Source of the DNA: Panagrolaimus kolymaensis
Lineage: Eukaryota > Nematoda > Chromadorea > Rhabditida > Panagrolaimidae
Length of the DNA stretch: 64,000 nt
Direction of reading: 5' to 3'
NCBI GenBank assembly: GCA_028622995.1
Contig: JAJQJQ010000016.1
Location: forward strand, 1,736,001-1,800,000
The notes under the pieces are model-generated. The model searched no databases. It was not told the DNA's origin and saw nothing but the letters and a program-made list of their open reading frames with translations. Positions 11,857 to 23,875 of the stretch are shown piece after piece (the first letter of the stretch is position 1; every line of letters starts with the position of its first letter). The position numbers and the translations under genes were made by a program.

Positions 11857-12821
11857 TATTAATAACCTGTGTTTGTTGTAATTAATTATAAAATAAAACT
11901 TATTTTTCTTGCACAATTATTTCATGAGCTTTAGCACTGGGAATGTCCTCGCTTATAGGCTTCTTTGCTTTGCACTTACACATGATTGTTGTGTCTGTTG
12001 CTTGCACTTTTTTGTTGTTGCTTTTACGAGTTATTTAATTTTCAAGAAGATGAAGAAGCAATTGCATTTTCTCTTTTTGCTTAAACATTTTCAGTCATCA
12101 TTATGTCAATTGATGATTGTCATTCAATAAAATAAATATTTTGAGCATAAAAAAAATTTCAATTTCTTTTTGTGGTTCACAACTGCTTATTTTTTGAATT
12201 ATTTAACGAACTTGAATCTCAGACATTTTTTAACTTTGGTCTTCAAAATTTCTTATCTTTCTCTTTTTTTCTTTTACTCGCATTTAACTTTTTAAAGTGT
12301 TCGATATTGCTTTTAGTTATGTGCATGATCTTCATTTGCTGCTGCTGCTATCATTATAGCTTTTTCCTCTCTTTCATTTGGCTGCAAATAAAAACATTCT
12401 TTGATCATTGTTGTTTCAATCATCTTTTTTCTGACAGCAGACGATTTTTAACCAATCACTTTTCTTTTTTTAAACTCCATATCAAAAAATTTTGCACTAA
12501 TTAAAAGTCTTTTAATTTAGTTCTAATCGTTTGCATTTTTTTTGGAACATTGTACATTCATTCATTTATATCAGTCAATCGATGTCTGAAAAAAAAATCG
12601 CTCATCTTTTTTTCTTCTTAGTATCATCATTGATATCGCATGATTTTGAGTGTCTTCCCATTATTTGTGTGATTTTTTTTAAAAGTGGCTTTTCAATTTA
12701 AAGCCAATAAATTTTTATTTCAGCATTCTAACCTTTAAAAGAATTTGTTTATTAAAAATTGTGTTAAATTTAGGCAACACATTTTTCATTGATCAGGTGA
12801 AAGAGAGAGAAAGGGAAAGAA
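11857..12821. other. T-rich intergenic region
   Basis: Nearly 1 kb of strongly T-biased plus strand. Open frames here (for example 12172-12504) are hydrophobic only because of T-rich codons and have no start context or homologous motifs. I see no gene. Confidence 0.4.
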
Positions 12822-15800
12822 ATGTCACCGGATGATAATGATACACTTATTGATCTTTTTAATCGAATTGCAAAGTCCAATCGCCGAAATTCAGTTGTTC
12901 TTGAAGATTTGGAAAGGAAATGGACTTTAGGAGAGCTTGATGAAATTACTGATAGATTAGCAAAACATTTTGTTTCACGTTTTAATACAAAGAAAGGATC
13001 ATGCATTGTTATTTATATGAATAAATGCGCTGAATATGTTATTAGTTATATTGCTGCTCTTAAAGCTGGTAAGATTATTCATTAAAGTTAACTGTGCATA
13101 ACTGCATTGTTCTTTCAAATAAGCATTTTGTGTGAAAGTAAAATAGTTTTTTCGCATACATCTTGCTTTTAAAAATTATAAAAAGCTCTTATAAAAAATT
13201 TAATTTCAGGAGGTGCATATCTTCCGCTGGATATTAGTTATCCTGAAAATCTTTTAAATTCTGTTCTTGATGAAGTTCAACCAGCTGTAGTTTGTACACT
13301 TACAAATTATGCTTCTAAACTTCCTTCAACAGTACCATTTTTTGATTTATCTATACAAACATGGTTTGACGACATCGCCTTAGATGATGATACGCAATTA
13401 CCAAATGATTTAAATCCAGATGATTTAGCTTATATTGTTTATAGTTCTGGAACAACGGGTAAACCTAAAGGGATTGCTTGCCCACATCGAGGCGCGGTAT
13501 TATCTTACAAATTTCGTTTCAATCATTATCCATATGAATCTGATGATGTTGTGGCTTGTAATGTTTTCTTTGTTTGGGAATTGCTTCGTCCGATACTTCA
13601 AGAGGTTAAAATGACCATAATTCCGGATGATGTCATCTATGATCCGTTACCACTTTGTAAATTTTTGGAAAAATATAATGTTACTCGCATGCTTTTTACT
13701 CCATCCCTATTAGAAACGGTACTCGATACTCAAAGTGAAGAAGCAATTCAAAAAAGTTTTAAAAAATTTCGTTTAATTTGGCTGTGCGGTGAAGTCGTTA
13801 CTTGCGCATTGTTAAATCGAACAATGAAAGTTATGAGCCATATTCAAGTTGTGAATCTTTATTCTATTAGCGAATGTCATGATGTTGCTGTAGAAGATTT
13901 AACTGAATTTTATAAACGTGGTGAAAATCGTAAATACGCTCCTGTGGGGAAGGTGATACCTGGAGTGAAGGTTTTAACTCTCGATGCAAATCTTCGAAAA
14001 GTTCCCATAGGAGTACCTGGAGAAATATATGTTGCCGGACCAACTCTTGCTAGAGGCTATCTTCATCGACCTGAACTTAATAAAAACCGATTTTTACAAG
14101 TTCCAGATGATTATAAAGCAGAAATGGGCACAAGGATGTATCGTACAGGTGATTGGGGCTATCTCCTGGCAAATTCAACTTTGGAAATTTGTGGCCGTTG
14201 TGATACTCTTGTAAAAATTCGTGGTTACAGCGTTGAAATCCAAGCAATCGAAAATACTTTATTAAAATTACCTTACATTGCAAGTTGTGCAGTTGCTAGT
14301 ATCGGCGCAGAAGGGGAAGATAAACAACTTGCAGCTTACATAGTTTTAAATCAATGTGTTTCACGTAAAAATATTCGGGCTGATCTCAAATGCCGCCTTC
14401 CTTTTTACATGGTTCCTAATTTCTTTGTTTTTTTGGAAAAGTAAATTTTAACTTTGTAAAAATTTTAAGTTTACTTATTTTTCTCAAACTTAGACTTCCT
14501 GTTTTGGCGGCTTCATCCAAAATTGATCGAAAAGCTCTTCCAAATGTTGATTTAGATAAAGATGTAGTCGAAGCTGAAGCTCTTGCTACAACACAAACGG
14601 AAAAAAAATTAGCAAAAATTTGGTCAGAAATCTTGCAACAAAAAACTTTGGACATTCAAGAATCCTTTTTCGATTTGGGAGGACATTCTTTGATGGCAGC
14701 TAGGCTGCTTGCAAAAGTCAATGCTGAATTTGGAGTGGATCTATCAATGCGAGATCTATTTAGTTCGCCAACAGTTTATGCAATGGCGAGAGTGTTGGAT
14801 GGAGCGGATCGTAAAAGTCCCGATCAACATGTTGATTTGGATTCTGAAGTTAGCACTCACGATATCAAAGACAATGTGTTAGTTTTAGATATAAAAAAAA
14901 ACAGATAAAGTAATTTTAAATTTAGGATGGACCTTCATTTACGAGCATTTTGGCGTTCAACAGAATATGGAAACCGATTCTCTCGCTCCACCATTTTACT
15001 TACAGGCGTCACGGGATATCTTGGAAGCCATTTACTTTCAAGGCTTTTAACCTCTTCGCAAACGAGAATTGTGTGTATCGTCCGTGAATCTTCTAATGAA
15101 ACAGTACAAAGCCGTGTTGAAAATTCGTTGAAAAAACATGGACTTTTGACAAAAGCCGCTAAAGAGCAATTAAAGTAAATTAAATCTAAATTTTTTAAGA
15201 CTTTTCTAAAAAAAATTATTCAGTGAAAGAGTTCGAGCAGTAGCAGCCGATGTTGCACTTTTTCAATTTGGTCTCTCAGATGAACACTATCATTTTTTAT
15301 CATATGACATAGATGTAGTTATTCATGCGGCAGCTTATGTTAACCTTATCTATCCATATCATGCTTTACATGGAATCAACGTTTTGGGAACTCGAAATGT
15401 TCTAGATTTTTGTCACACTAATAAAGTCAAGCCACTTCATTATATCAGCACAGATGCTGTAATCCCAGCTGGGCTCAAAGACGTTGATGAAGATTTTCGA
15501 ATTGAAGATGTCAAAGAAAAACTTGAAGATGGTTATGGTCAAAGTAAATATGTCGCAGAACAACTTGTGAAACTTTCACAACAAAGAGGACTTCCATCAA
15601 TAATTTATAGACTTGGAAATCAAGCTGCTTCTACAACAGCTGGATATTGGAATGATCAAGACTTTACTTATCTTCTCCTTCAATCGGTTATTCATACAGG
15701 AAAAACACCCGATATTGATTGGATTGTAAGTGATTGTGATTACAGAATACATCTCTTTAAAATTCGATAAAAAAAATTATAAATTTTTTAGGTTGAAATA

Positions 15801-16269
15801 ACACCCGTTGATTTTGCTGCTAAATTTATTATTGAATTAACAACAAATGAATTTTGTCCAAATGTCGGAAAAATCTTCCATTTGATTAATACTTCAGGAA
15901 GCACTAAATGGTCAGATTTGATGGATTGGTTGAGACGCATGGGTTATCAAGTTCAAAAAATTGTTGTTGCTTCATGGTTGCAATTGTATGTTACTGAAGT
16001 CACTATGCACTAAAAAAATCATTTAATATTTTAGAATTATAAATAGCAATGAAGCAGCTCTTCAACAACTTCAAAAACTTGTTCAAGTTATGGTACGAGA
16101 TGAAAGTTTCTTTCTTCGACAAACATCTTATTTAAAATCGAATACGGATAAATTTTTACAAGATAAAAAATGGAAATATCCTATCATTGACGAAAGATTA
16201 ATCAAACATTGGCTTCAACTTCTCATGGAACGGCAGGTTATTACTCGACCGCGGCTTTCTACGGGTTAG
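12822..16269 (+). CDS. NRPS-like adenylating reductase (A-PCP-R, LYS2/carboxylate-reductase type)
   Basis: Three-domain enzyme of about 1,010 residues that would adenylate a carboxylic acid, load it on a phosphopantetheine arm and release it by NAD(P)H reduction as an aldehyde or alcohol. Exons are 12822-13068, 13210-14440, 14493-14877, 14926-15174, 15224-15725, 15792-15985 and 16035-16269. The A domain (about 1-500) shows A3 'YSSGTTGKPKG', A5-like 'NLYSISECHD', A7 'YRTGDWG', A8 'GRCDTLVKIRGYSVEIQAIE' and A10 'SSKIDRKAL'. The carrier domain has the Ser in 'DLGGHSLMAARLL' (about residue 552). The thioester-reductase domain (from about 640) has 'TGVTGYLGSHLL' and 'YGQSKYVAEQ'. The A4 core reads 'FFVWELLRP' without the Asp that binds an alpha-amino group, so an ordinary alpha-amino acid substrate is unlikely. 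A dehydrogenase gene follows closely. Confidence 0.9.
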
Positions 16270-16594
16270 TTTTTCACATCCAAAAGCAAAACAAACAAAA
16301 AAGAGAAGAAAAAAAACGCTTTCTTTTGGTCCATTTAAAATTCAAAAAAACCACTTTTTCTTTCCCATTTTCTCCATCCGGAGATTAACAAAAATAAAGT
16401 ACATGCATGTGCTCTCTATTTTTTCTTATGTGTAAAATGTTTTTTTTTTTAAACAAAGTTTTTGGAAGATTCCATTTCGGTTTTCTTTTTTTGCGCAAAC
16501 AAAAAGAAAAGAAACGCGTTTTACTTTGTTAATAATAACAGAAACAAAAAAAGTGTTTTTTGCAGTTCATTTTGGTCCATAAAAAGTATTTATA
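16270..16594. other. Short intergenic gap between reductase and SDR genes
   Basis: 325 bases on the coding strand, with a T-rich run ending in TTTTTTGCAG at 16565, about 30 bases before the SDR start codon. This looks like a trans-splice (spliced-leader) acceptor and would allow the two genes to be one operon, though this is not proven. Confidence 0.35.
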
Positions 16595-17515
16595 ATGAGC
16601 CTTGCTCCAGGTATTATCATTTTCATTTCTTGAAATACAAAAATGATATTTTAGGTACCGCTTTGGTTGAAAAAGTTTGTATTATTACTGGTGCTTCTGA
16701 AGGAATTGGTGAAGCTATTGCTCGAATGCTTGCCATCGATGGAGGTACAATTTTAATTTAATCTTTTTAAATAGTAATTTATAAATTTCTTAAGGAGCTT
16801 GTGTGGTTTTGGCTTCCCGCCAAATGGATAAATTAAATGCATTGGCCCAAAGACTTCAAGCAGCTGGATGCTCAGAAACCAATGTTCTTCCAATTCAATG
16901 TGATGTCACAAAACGCGAAGATACTCAAACTGTTGTTGACAAAACTTTAGAAAAGTTTGGTAGAATTGATGTTTTAGTTAATTGTGCCGGATTAATGTAT
17001 TATACTTTAATGAAAAATTGTCAATATGATGCAAGCTTTTTTATAGATATTTGAAAAAAAAAACTCAAACCATTTTTTTGTAGGAATGGTCAAATCAAAT
17101 TGATGTTAATTGTCATGGAACAACAAATATGATTGGAAGTGTTTTGCCACATTTTATTGAAAACAAGCGCGGCCACATCCTCAATATTACTTCCGATGCT
17201 GGAAAACGAGGATTCGCCGGTCTTGCAGTTTATTCTGGCACAAAATTCTATATTGAAGGTTTTTGTCAGGCTCTAAGACAAGAACTCATTGAATTTAATG
17301 TTCGCATCACAAATGTTCAACCTGGCGACGTTGCAACCAAACTTGCTGGGCGTTCAACCGATCAAGAAGCTCGTGAAAAATTTGATGGATCTAATGCAGG
17401 CCATAAAATTTTGGATCCTGAAGACGTCGCTAGAACTATTCTATTTGCTTTAAGTCAACCCATACATGTTGCACTCAATGAAATTCTTATTGAGCCACAA
17501 GCGGCACCCATCTAA
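16595..17515 (+). CDS. Classical short-chain dehydrogenase/reductase
   Basis: NAD(P)-dependent SDR of about 255 residues. Exons are 16595-16610, 16655-16744, 16795-17030 and 17084-17515. The Rossmann motif is 'ITGASEGIGEAIAR', then 'NCAG' (as 'VLVNCAGLMYY'), catalytic Ser in 'LNITSDAG', and 'YSGTK' for the Tyr-x-x-x-Lys pair. The C-terminal 'PGDVATKLAG' and 'ALNEILIEP' fit the YdfG/DHRS-like group of soluble SDRs. The third intron has no GT donor: frame and family alignment ('QYD' then 'EWSNQIDVN') require a GC-AG intron from 17031 to 17083. The second intron ends TTAAG. It lies just downstream of the adenylating reductase, so it could further reduce or oxidise that enzyme's product (inference from position). 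Confidence 0.9.
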
Positions 17516-18168
17516 TTTAATATTTTAAATTTAACATATTTTTACTTTTATTTTTTAATGTATTTAATCTTCCTTTTTTTCTCTTTTTGCAATAAATAAA
17601 ATAAAAATTTGTGGTTTATATTTCGAAAAAGAAAGAAAAGTCTTTCCTCTCAAGCTAAGAAATAATGTGGGAAAATGAGGAAAAACAAAATTACATGAAA
17701 ATGAAAATAACTATGACATCTTTTCACTGAACATTATGGCAACAAATAAAGAAAGGTAGAAAAAACTAAAGGCAATTCGTTAGAGTTATGCTCCAAAATA
17801 AACGACAACAAAGTCTATTAGAGTCAAATACATAAATAAAAATGTCATAAATAATCGAATGATTCCCACAACGAATTAAGAACAAGATTGATTCAAAATA
17901 TTTATTGTTAACGTAAAAACAATACAAAAATTAAAGAAATATTTATGTAATTCTCCCTCTAATAAACGCTTTTATAATACTCAAATACCCTCCATTAGAT
18001 ATAATTAACTTAGACTCACTTTTTGAATCACGTGTTTTTAACCATAGCTAAAGTAATAATGTTGCTATAGAAATATCATTAAAAAATGTTTACGACTTAT
18101 TTTTTAATTCCACGAAAAATATCCTTTGCCATTTTTTTAAATAAAAATTAAAATCCTTTAGTGCTGGA
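17516..18168. other. AT-rich intergenic region
   Basis: Contains the 3' UTR of the SDR gene (AATAAA-like signals near 17593) and the upstream region of the MARCH6 gene. I see no coding or RNA feature. Confidence 0.4.
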
Positions 18169-21100
18169 ATGGAGGAAATTGAACCAATCCCTCCGCCACC
18201 TATAGAACCCATAATCAATGATCCTGAAGCTGGTCCTTCTCAACGTTTACCAGCGTCATCCCCAATTCATGACAAAAGAGAAAATGAAATACTTGTGAAT
18301 GCAGACGATGATGATCAATGGAATGAAGGAGGTTTGATTAAAAATTTTATTACTTATTACATTATGTATTGGAAATAATAATTAAATTGCAGATATTTGT
18401 CGAGTCTGTAGAGTCTCCGGAGAAGAATCACCTCTTTTTCATCCATGTTTATGCACAGGTTCCATTAAATATGTTCATCAACATTGTTTATTGGAATGGT
18501 TGAAATATAGTAAAAAGAGTGTCTGCGAATTATGTAATCATAAATTTGTCTTTCGACCTATTTATTCTCAAAATATGCCGGTAGGAACTAGTCTTTCTAT
18601 AATTATTCGATTTGAATTAGCTAAGCTCGGCTATATTTTCAGGTGACATTGCCATTAGTTGAATTAGCTTATGGTAAATTTTACATTATGATTGCTTTAT
18701 ATTTATTTTATTTTTCATTTTAGGTCTTTTTTCAATGACATATCGATACATAAGATTATTTTTAATTTACTGTTTGGCTTTTATTTGCTGGTTGTGTATT
18801 GTACCATTGATTGCATGTCGAGTACATCGAATGGTTTTTGAAGGAAGCATTCTAAATTCCTTTAGCACTTTATATTTGTTAAATTGGAGCACACTTGGAA
18901 CTATATTTTCACCCCATGAAATTATTATGGACATTCTTCGAGGAACAACAATTGTTGCAGTGTTTTTGTGCACATTTATTCATCTTGTATTTTTGAGAGA
19001 ACAAATAATTAATGGTGGACCTCCCGAACTTTTTAATCTCCAACTTCTTGTTGAACCTGTTGTTGATTTGGTTCAACCTTTACCACCACAACAACCACCA
19101 CCGCCTGCACTCGAACATGACATTGTTGCACAGCCATTGGTTCCCGAACAAGCCCAACGAAGAAATGCAAGAGATCAAGAACTTTTTGATTTTCTCAACA
19201 ATCTTGATGCAATGAATATTCCGAATAATAATGAAGAGGTTGTTGGAGCTCAAGCAGCAAATTTAAGACAAGAAGTCGCTGCAGTTGCAGAAGCTGATCA
19301 AGGAGAAGCTGAAGCTGCTGGTAACGAAGGAGTTGAAGCCGAAAATTGGGGACGCGATGTCGAAAGAATAGTTGAAGATTTGACATGGCAACGCCTTCTT
19401 GGGCTAGATGGTTCCCTTGTGTTTATTGAACATGTTGTATGGATGATATCCCTTAATGTTATATTCATTGTTGTTTGTCGTAAGTTTTTATTTTATATGT
19501 GATATTTGAATTTTAAACTTAAATTTTCAGTTTTCTTCCCTTGCAAAATTGGAGAATATACCCTTTATTTCCTTGGAATGCAAACAAAAGGAGTTTACTT
19601 TGAAGCAGCTCTCAACTTCTTTGTTGGATATATAAATCTTTTAGTCTCAGTTGTTATTGGTCATCAAGTAATGAAATTCTTGAGAATTAAAGAGTATGTT
19701 TACATTCATACCTTTGATTTATTTTAACCTTTTAATTTAATTTTTAGTGCTTATTGGCTTTTTGGTTTCTTTTATTTAATGATGAAAGTTAGCCTTTTGA
19801 TAGTTTTGGAGGTCTTTGTTTTTCCATCATTTTGTGGATGGTGGTTGGATATATGCTCATTACCTTTGACTGGAGCAACACTCAAACTTCGATTGAAAAC
19901 TCTAACTTTGTACCCGCTTTCCAGTGTCTTTGTACATTGGCTTGTTGGAATGATTGATGTCTTCTATTCGGCATCTTTTGTGCTTGTTTTACGTGAACTA
20001 CTTCGACCTGGAGTTTTATGGTTTGTAAGAGATTTAAAGTATGTTATTCTAAATATATCATAACCCTTTAAATTATTTTAACGTTTAGTGATCCTGAATT
20101 TCAACCCATACAAGAAATGATAGAACAGGGCTTTGTCCGACACTTTAGAAGTACGTTGATTGATGCTTCATCTTTTTTTTAATTTACTTTCTAATTATTT
20201 TTTTAAGGATTGGTGGCTTCAACAACACTTTTCTTTAGCATCATTTTTGTAATGGTTTACCTTCCACTAAAATTTGTTACTACCCTATTTTCCACAGTTC
20301 TACCATATTCTTTCAATCTTGCAACAGAAATGCCTTTGGGTGAATTTTCTTTTGAACTGATTCTTTTACAAGTTATTTTACCAACTGTATTAGAGCAGAG
20401 TGTCGCTGCTCAATTTCTTAAAAGCTTTGTAATTCAATGGTGTAAAGTTGTTGGAGGATGGCTTGGCCTTGCTGAATATCTCTTACCCACGAATGTTTTA
20501 CTTGGAAATCCCGCTGATGCTGTTGTTGTTTTACCAAATTTTGATCTTCCTCCAGCAAATGTTGAAGCAAATAATAATGTTGAAGAGGCTAGTGATGATT
20601 CAATGTCTGATGAATCAAGTGATGAGGAAGAAGATGAAGATGAAGTTAGAAATGATGCGCCTGAAGCAATCCTTGCAAACGTTGCACCGCCGCTATTACA
20701 AAACAATAATAATGGAGATAATTTCATCAAACCGTCATACTTTGGAATTCGAATTCTTACATTGCTCTTTCTTTTATCGGTTACAGGAGTTTTAATTAGC
20801 TTTGCCATGTTTGTATTGCCTGGTAATTTTTTAATTATATACAAAAATATTTTTGTATGTATCTTTTTTTAGTTACTATGGGACGTTATATCGTTTATTT
20901 CATGTTGGGTTCTAAAAATCCAAATGACCTTTACACTGTTTCACTTGGTCTTTATATAGTTTGGTTATGCATAAAAGCATGGATTGTTGCTCGAATTTGG
21001 GTTCAACAAGGTTGGGGTGTTGTATGCTCAGCAGTTTTATTTTTATCCCGTGTAGTTATTGCTGCTATTCCACTTGTAATTATTATTCCATATCTTATTG

Positions 21101-21710
21101 GTATTTATTTTCAATTACTCGTTGTTGGCCCTCTTCGGGTTGCATCACATCAAACGCCTCTTTATTTTCCTTTCAAAGATTGGGCGATGGGATTGGTTCA
21201 TTTTAAATTATTCTGTGCTTCAGTTTTTGTTGGCCCTGAATGGTGGTTGAAAACCGTCTTCGAAAGGGTATGATATATAATTTGACTTTCTCTATTTATA
21301 GTAGCAAAATTTTCAGTTATACGAAGATGGCGTAAGAAACTATAACATTGGAACTTTATACATGCAAGTCGTATTCCCTGTAATCATGTTCATTACCTTC
21401 CTTATCGCCTTTCCATATGTTCTTGGTTCATTGGTTTCATTTGTGTTAGGATTAGGCTTGGAAAACCAACTCACGGTTATTCGATACATGTATCCTGGTA
21501 CTGTATCAGTTTTTCTTGTATCATTATTTATTGCATGGCAATGGTCAAAAATGAAGAAGCTTGCAAACAAAATTAGAGATGACAAGTGAGAATTATAGTT
21601 GAAATAATTTTATTACTAAACTATATATATTTTTTAATTTTAGATATCTTATTGGCACCCAACTGGTTAATTTTTATCGCGAAGGTCAACTCAAATTTAA
21701 ACAAAATTAA
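18169..21710 (+). CDS. marc-6: MARCH6/Doa10 (TEB4) ER membrane E3 ubiquitin ligase
   Basis: Large polytopic ER/nuclear-envelope ubiquitin ligase of about 1,000 residues used in ER-associated degradation and sterol-enzyme turnover. After a short acidic, Pro-rich N-terminus comes a RING-CH finger: '[19 protein letters not shown]' then 'HQHC' and 'CELC' (about 18400-18545), with the C4HC3 spacing of MARCH proteins. Many hydrophobic membrane segments follow across about eleven exons, with acidic loops such as '[12 protein letters not shown]' near 20600-20650. The last exon (21643-21710) gives '[11 protein letters not shown]', matching the conserved C-terminal element of MARCH6/Doa10. The architecture and the C-terminal element together make the call firm. 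It is convergent with the calumenin gene, with about 200 bases between stops. Confidence 0.93.
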
Positions 21711-21916
21711 AAAATATGTATATGAAATGATCATTAGTTTTTTTTTGCTGGTGAATAATTTTCGGGCTTATTTTTTAAAAATATTTTATCTGTATGTTTT
21801 TTCCCTTAAATTTTCTTTGGCACTGTTTATTTTACCCATTTACCGAAATGTTTTAGTTTAAAAATGAATAATAAAAACTGAAATTTGTTTATATAAAAAA
21901 CGCAGAGATCAAATAT

Positions 21917-23041
21917 TTAAAGGTCTTCATGTTTTACATTAAGCATATGTTCGCCATAATTTGTGGCTTCACTTCCAACAAACAAAGTGTAAGCATTTAC
22001 AATTTCATCAATCGAAAGTTTACCGTCAGCATTGGTGTCTGAGCCTTGAATAAGATGTTCCGCTTCATGCTCAGCTGTTTGGCGGATGTCAGGGACAAGC
22101 CAATTTTTGAGTTCATCCCCTGAGAGATATCCATCACCATTTTTATCATAATCATGTTTAAATCTATTTTGTTCAGTTACATAATATTCTGATGTGGGCT
22201 GATCATAAATGTCGCCGAGATATTCTTTAATGCTAATTCGACCATCCCGATCAATGTCTTTTTCTCTCAAAGTCATCTGAAACCATTAAAAATCTTTATT
22301 GAAGCTTGGAAATAAGCCTTTACTTTTGTGAGAATATCATGCATAATGGGATAAAGCTCGGGATTTTGGAAGCGGGAAAATTCCTCTCGGTCTAATTTTC
22401 CATCGTGATTTTCGTCCGCTTGATCAAAATACATTCGATCCTCTTCAAAAAGTTTACGATCTTCGGGATCCATCTTTAGCACATCTATTTTACCCTCCTA
22501 AATTCAAGATTAAAAATATGAAAGAAAGATAAATGGAAATTACATCAGATGCACCATAGAAAGCTTCAGTGATATATTCTTCCCATGTAACTTGTCCGTC
22601 TTTATCTTAAAAATGAAACTTTTTCAATGAATTTGAAGGTTGCAAATGAGCTGACTCACTCGTATCCATTTCAACAAATCTTTCATCATTTTCTTCCTTG
22701 TCTAAATTTTTAGAAGAATTCTCAATCCAATCTGTAAGTTCGCTTTGATTCACGACACCATCCCCATTGGTATCCATTTTTAATGCGAGCACTCGAAGTC
22801 TCTTTTTAGATTCTTCCGGGCTTAAATCATCAAATTCATTAGCAAGCTTTTCAGATCCTTAAAAAAAGAAATCGATATGATTAAATAAAGGAGTAAAAAA
22901 ATGGCACAAACCAAGAACAATTTTATGGTCTTCATGTGGATTATGAGGTTTGTTGCCCGTAACATGACCATAAAGCACTGATTCCTTATCAGCAAATACG
23001 GTAATAAATAAAAAGATAAATATAAAATACAGTGAAAGCAT
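21917..23041 (-). CDS. calu-1: Calumenin/reticulocalbin-type EF-hand protein of the secretory pathway
   Basis: CREC-family calcium-binding protein of the ER/secretory pathway, about 310 residues over five or so exons. The start at 23041 opens a signal peptide 'MLSLYFIFIFLFITVFA', followed by the family hallmark 'HNPHEDHK'. Six EF-hand loops can be read: 'DTNGDGVVNQSE', 'DKDGQVTWEE', 'DENHDGKLDREE', 'DIDRDGRISIKE', 'DKNGDGYLSGDE' and 'DTNADGKLSIDE'. The protein ends 'NVKHEDL', a variant of the HDEL/HDEF-type retention signal. C. elegans has one calumenin (calu-1), with roles in cuticle, locomotion and fertility; I transfer that name by family only. Confidence 0.92.
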
Positions 23042-23157
23042 TTGATAATGAAGTTCTTGCGCACTTACTTATAAAAAAAAGCCGTAAATAAAAACAGACG
23101 AAATACATCAAATAAAGCATTAATTACTTGGCCAAATGTCCCTTTGAGAGATAACTA

Positions 23158-23414
23158 CAATCCGTTACCAAGACGTTTGAACAACCATCGGAACGGTACG
23201 GAACGGACCGGAACGGAACGCGGTGTTTTTAGAACGAAAGTTTGACTTTGCTAGAATTTTTCGAAAACTTTCGAAATTTTCCATTTTTCAAAAGTTTTCG
23301 AAAATATTCGAAAAATTCCAACAAAGTCAAACTTTCGTTCTAAAAACACCGCGTTCCGTTCCGGTCCGTTCCGTACCGTTCCGATGGTTGTTCAAACGTC
23401 TTGGTAACGGATTG
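23158..23414. mobile_element. 257-bp foldback (hairpin) element with TA flanks
   Basis: A near-perfect inverted repeat whose arms are each about 115-120 bases around a short AT-rich centre near 23290. The outer ends read CAATCCGTTACCAAGACG and its reverse complement. A TA dinucleotide flanks both ends (23156-23157 and 23415-23416), the target-site signature of Tc1/mariner-type insertion. The arms contain short GGAAC/ACGG tandem units and an unusually GC-rich stretch for this region. There is no transposase. It is best read as a MITE; a long-hairpin RNA source is an alternative. Confidence 0.75.
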
Positions 23415-23743
23415 TAATAGAAAGAAGGAGAGAAGACATCGCGAATCTATTGATGGACTTCTTAAAAAAATTTAAAAAATGAAATCACTCTTACGTTTAT
23501 TTTATTTAGAATATTTGTACAAGACCCTATTCTCCCACATATAATAGATGCTGATTTTAATTATTTTAATTAAATCATATTTATTTTAGAATCTTTAAAG
23601 CAGGAAGAACCATAAAAAAACTTGCGTTTTTGTATTTTTGAAAATCTTTTACGTTTTTTTGTTTGTTAACAATACCTTTTTTTCTGATATTATTTTCTGT
23701 TTAGTTCATTTTTTTAACTGTTTCTTTATTTTTTTAGTGAACA

Positions 23744-23875
23744 ATGGCTATGACTGATGGTGAAAAAATTGTTAATTTCTTCAGAAAGGAATATCCTGAT
23801 GTTTGTTTGACTTAGGCATGGCTGGCCCAAAATGAAGAACTTGTTAACAAAAAACGTGAGCTTGAACCCCAATAA
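23744..23875 (+). CDS. Possible micropeptide gene (28 residues, one intron)
   Basis: An ATG in a clean context follows a TTTTTTTAG acceptor-like site (23737). Exon 23744-23770 ends at GTTAATTT, and a 45-base intron ends ACTTAG at 23815. Exon 2 (23816-23875) continues in frame to TAA, giving 'MAMTDGEKI' then 'AWLAQNEELVNKKRELEPQ'. An AATAAA signal lies about 50 bases further on. Read unspliced, it stops after 23 residues. I recognise no family. It could be a real micropeptide, an exon relic or chance. Confidence 0.3.

Noticed and set aside
11909..12504. Hydrophobic open frames in a T-rich region
   Set aside because: Composition alone (T-rich codons) explains them; they have no conserved motif or credible start.
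12822..16269. Bacterial horizontal transfer of the adenylating reductase
   Set aside because: The gene has at least six short introns with local-style splice sites and local base composition; its A-PCP-R layout also exists in eukaryotes (LYS2 type). No evidence favours recent transfer.
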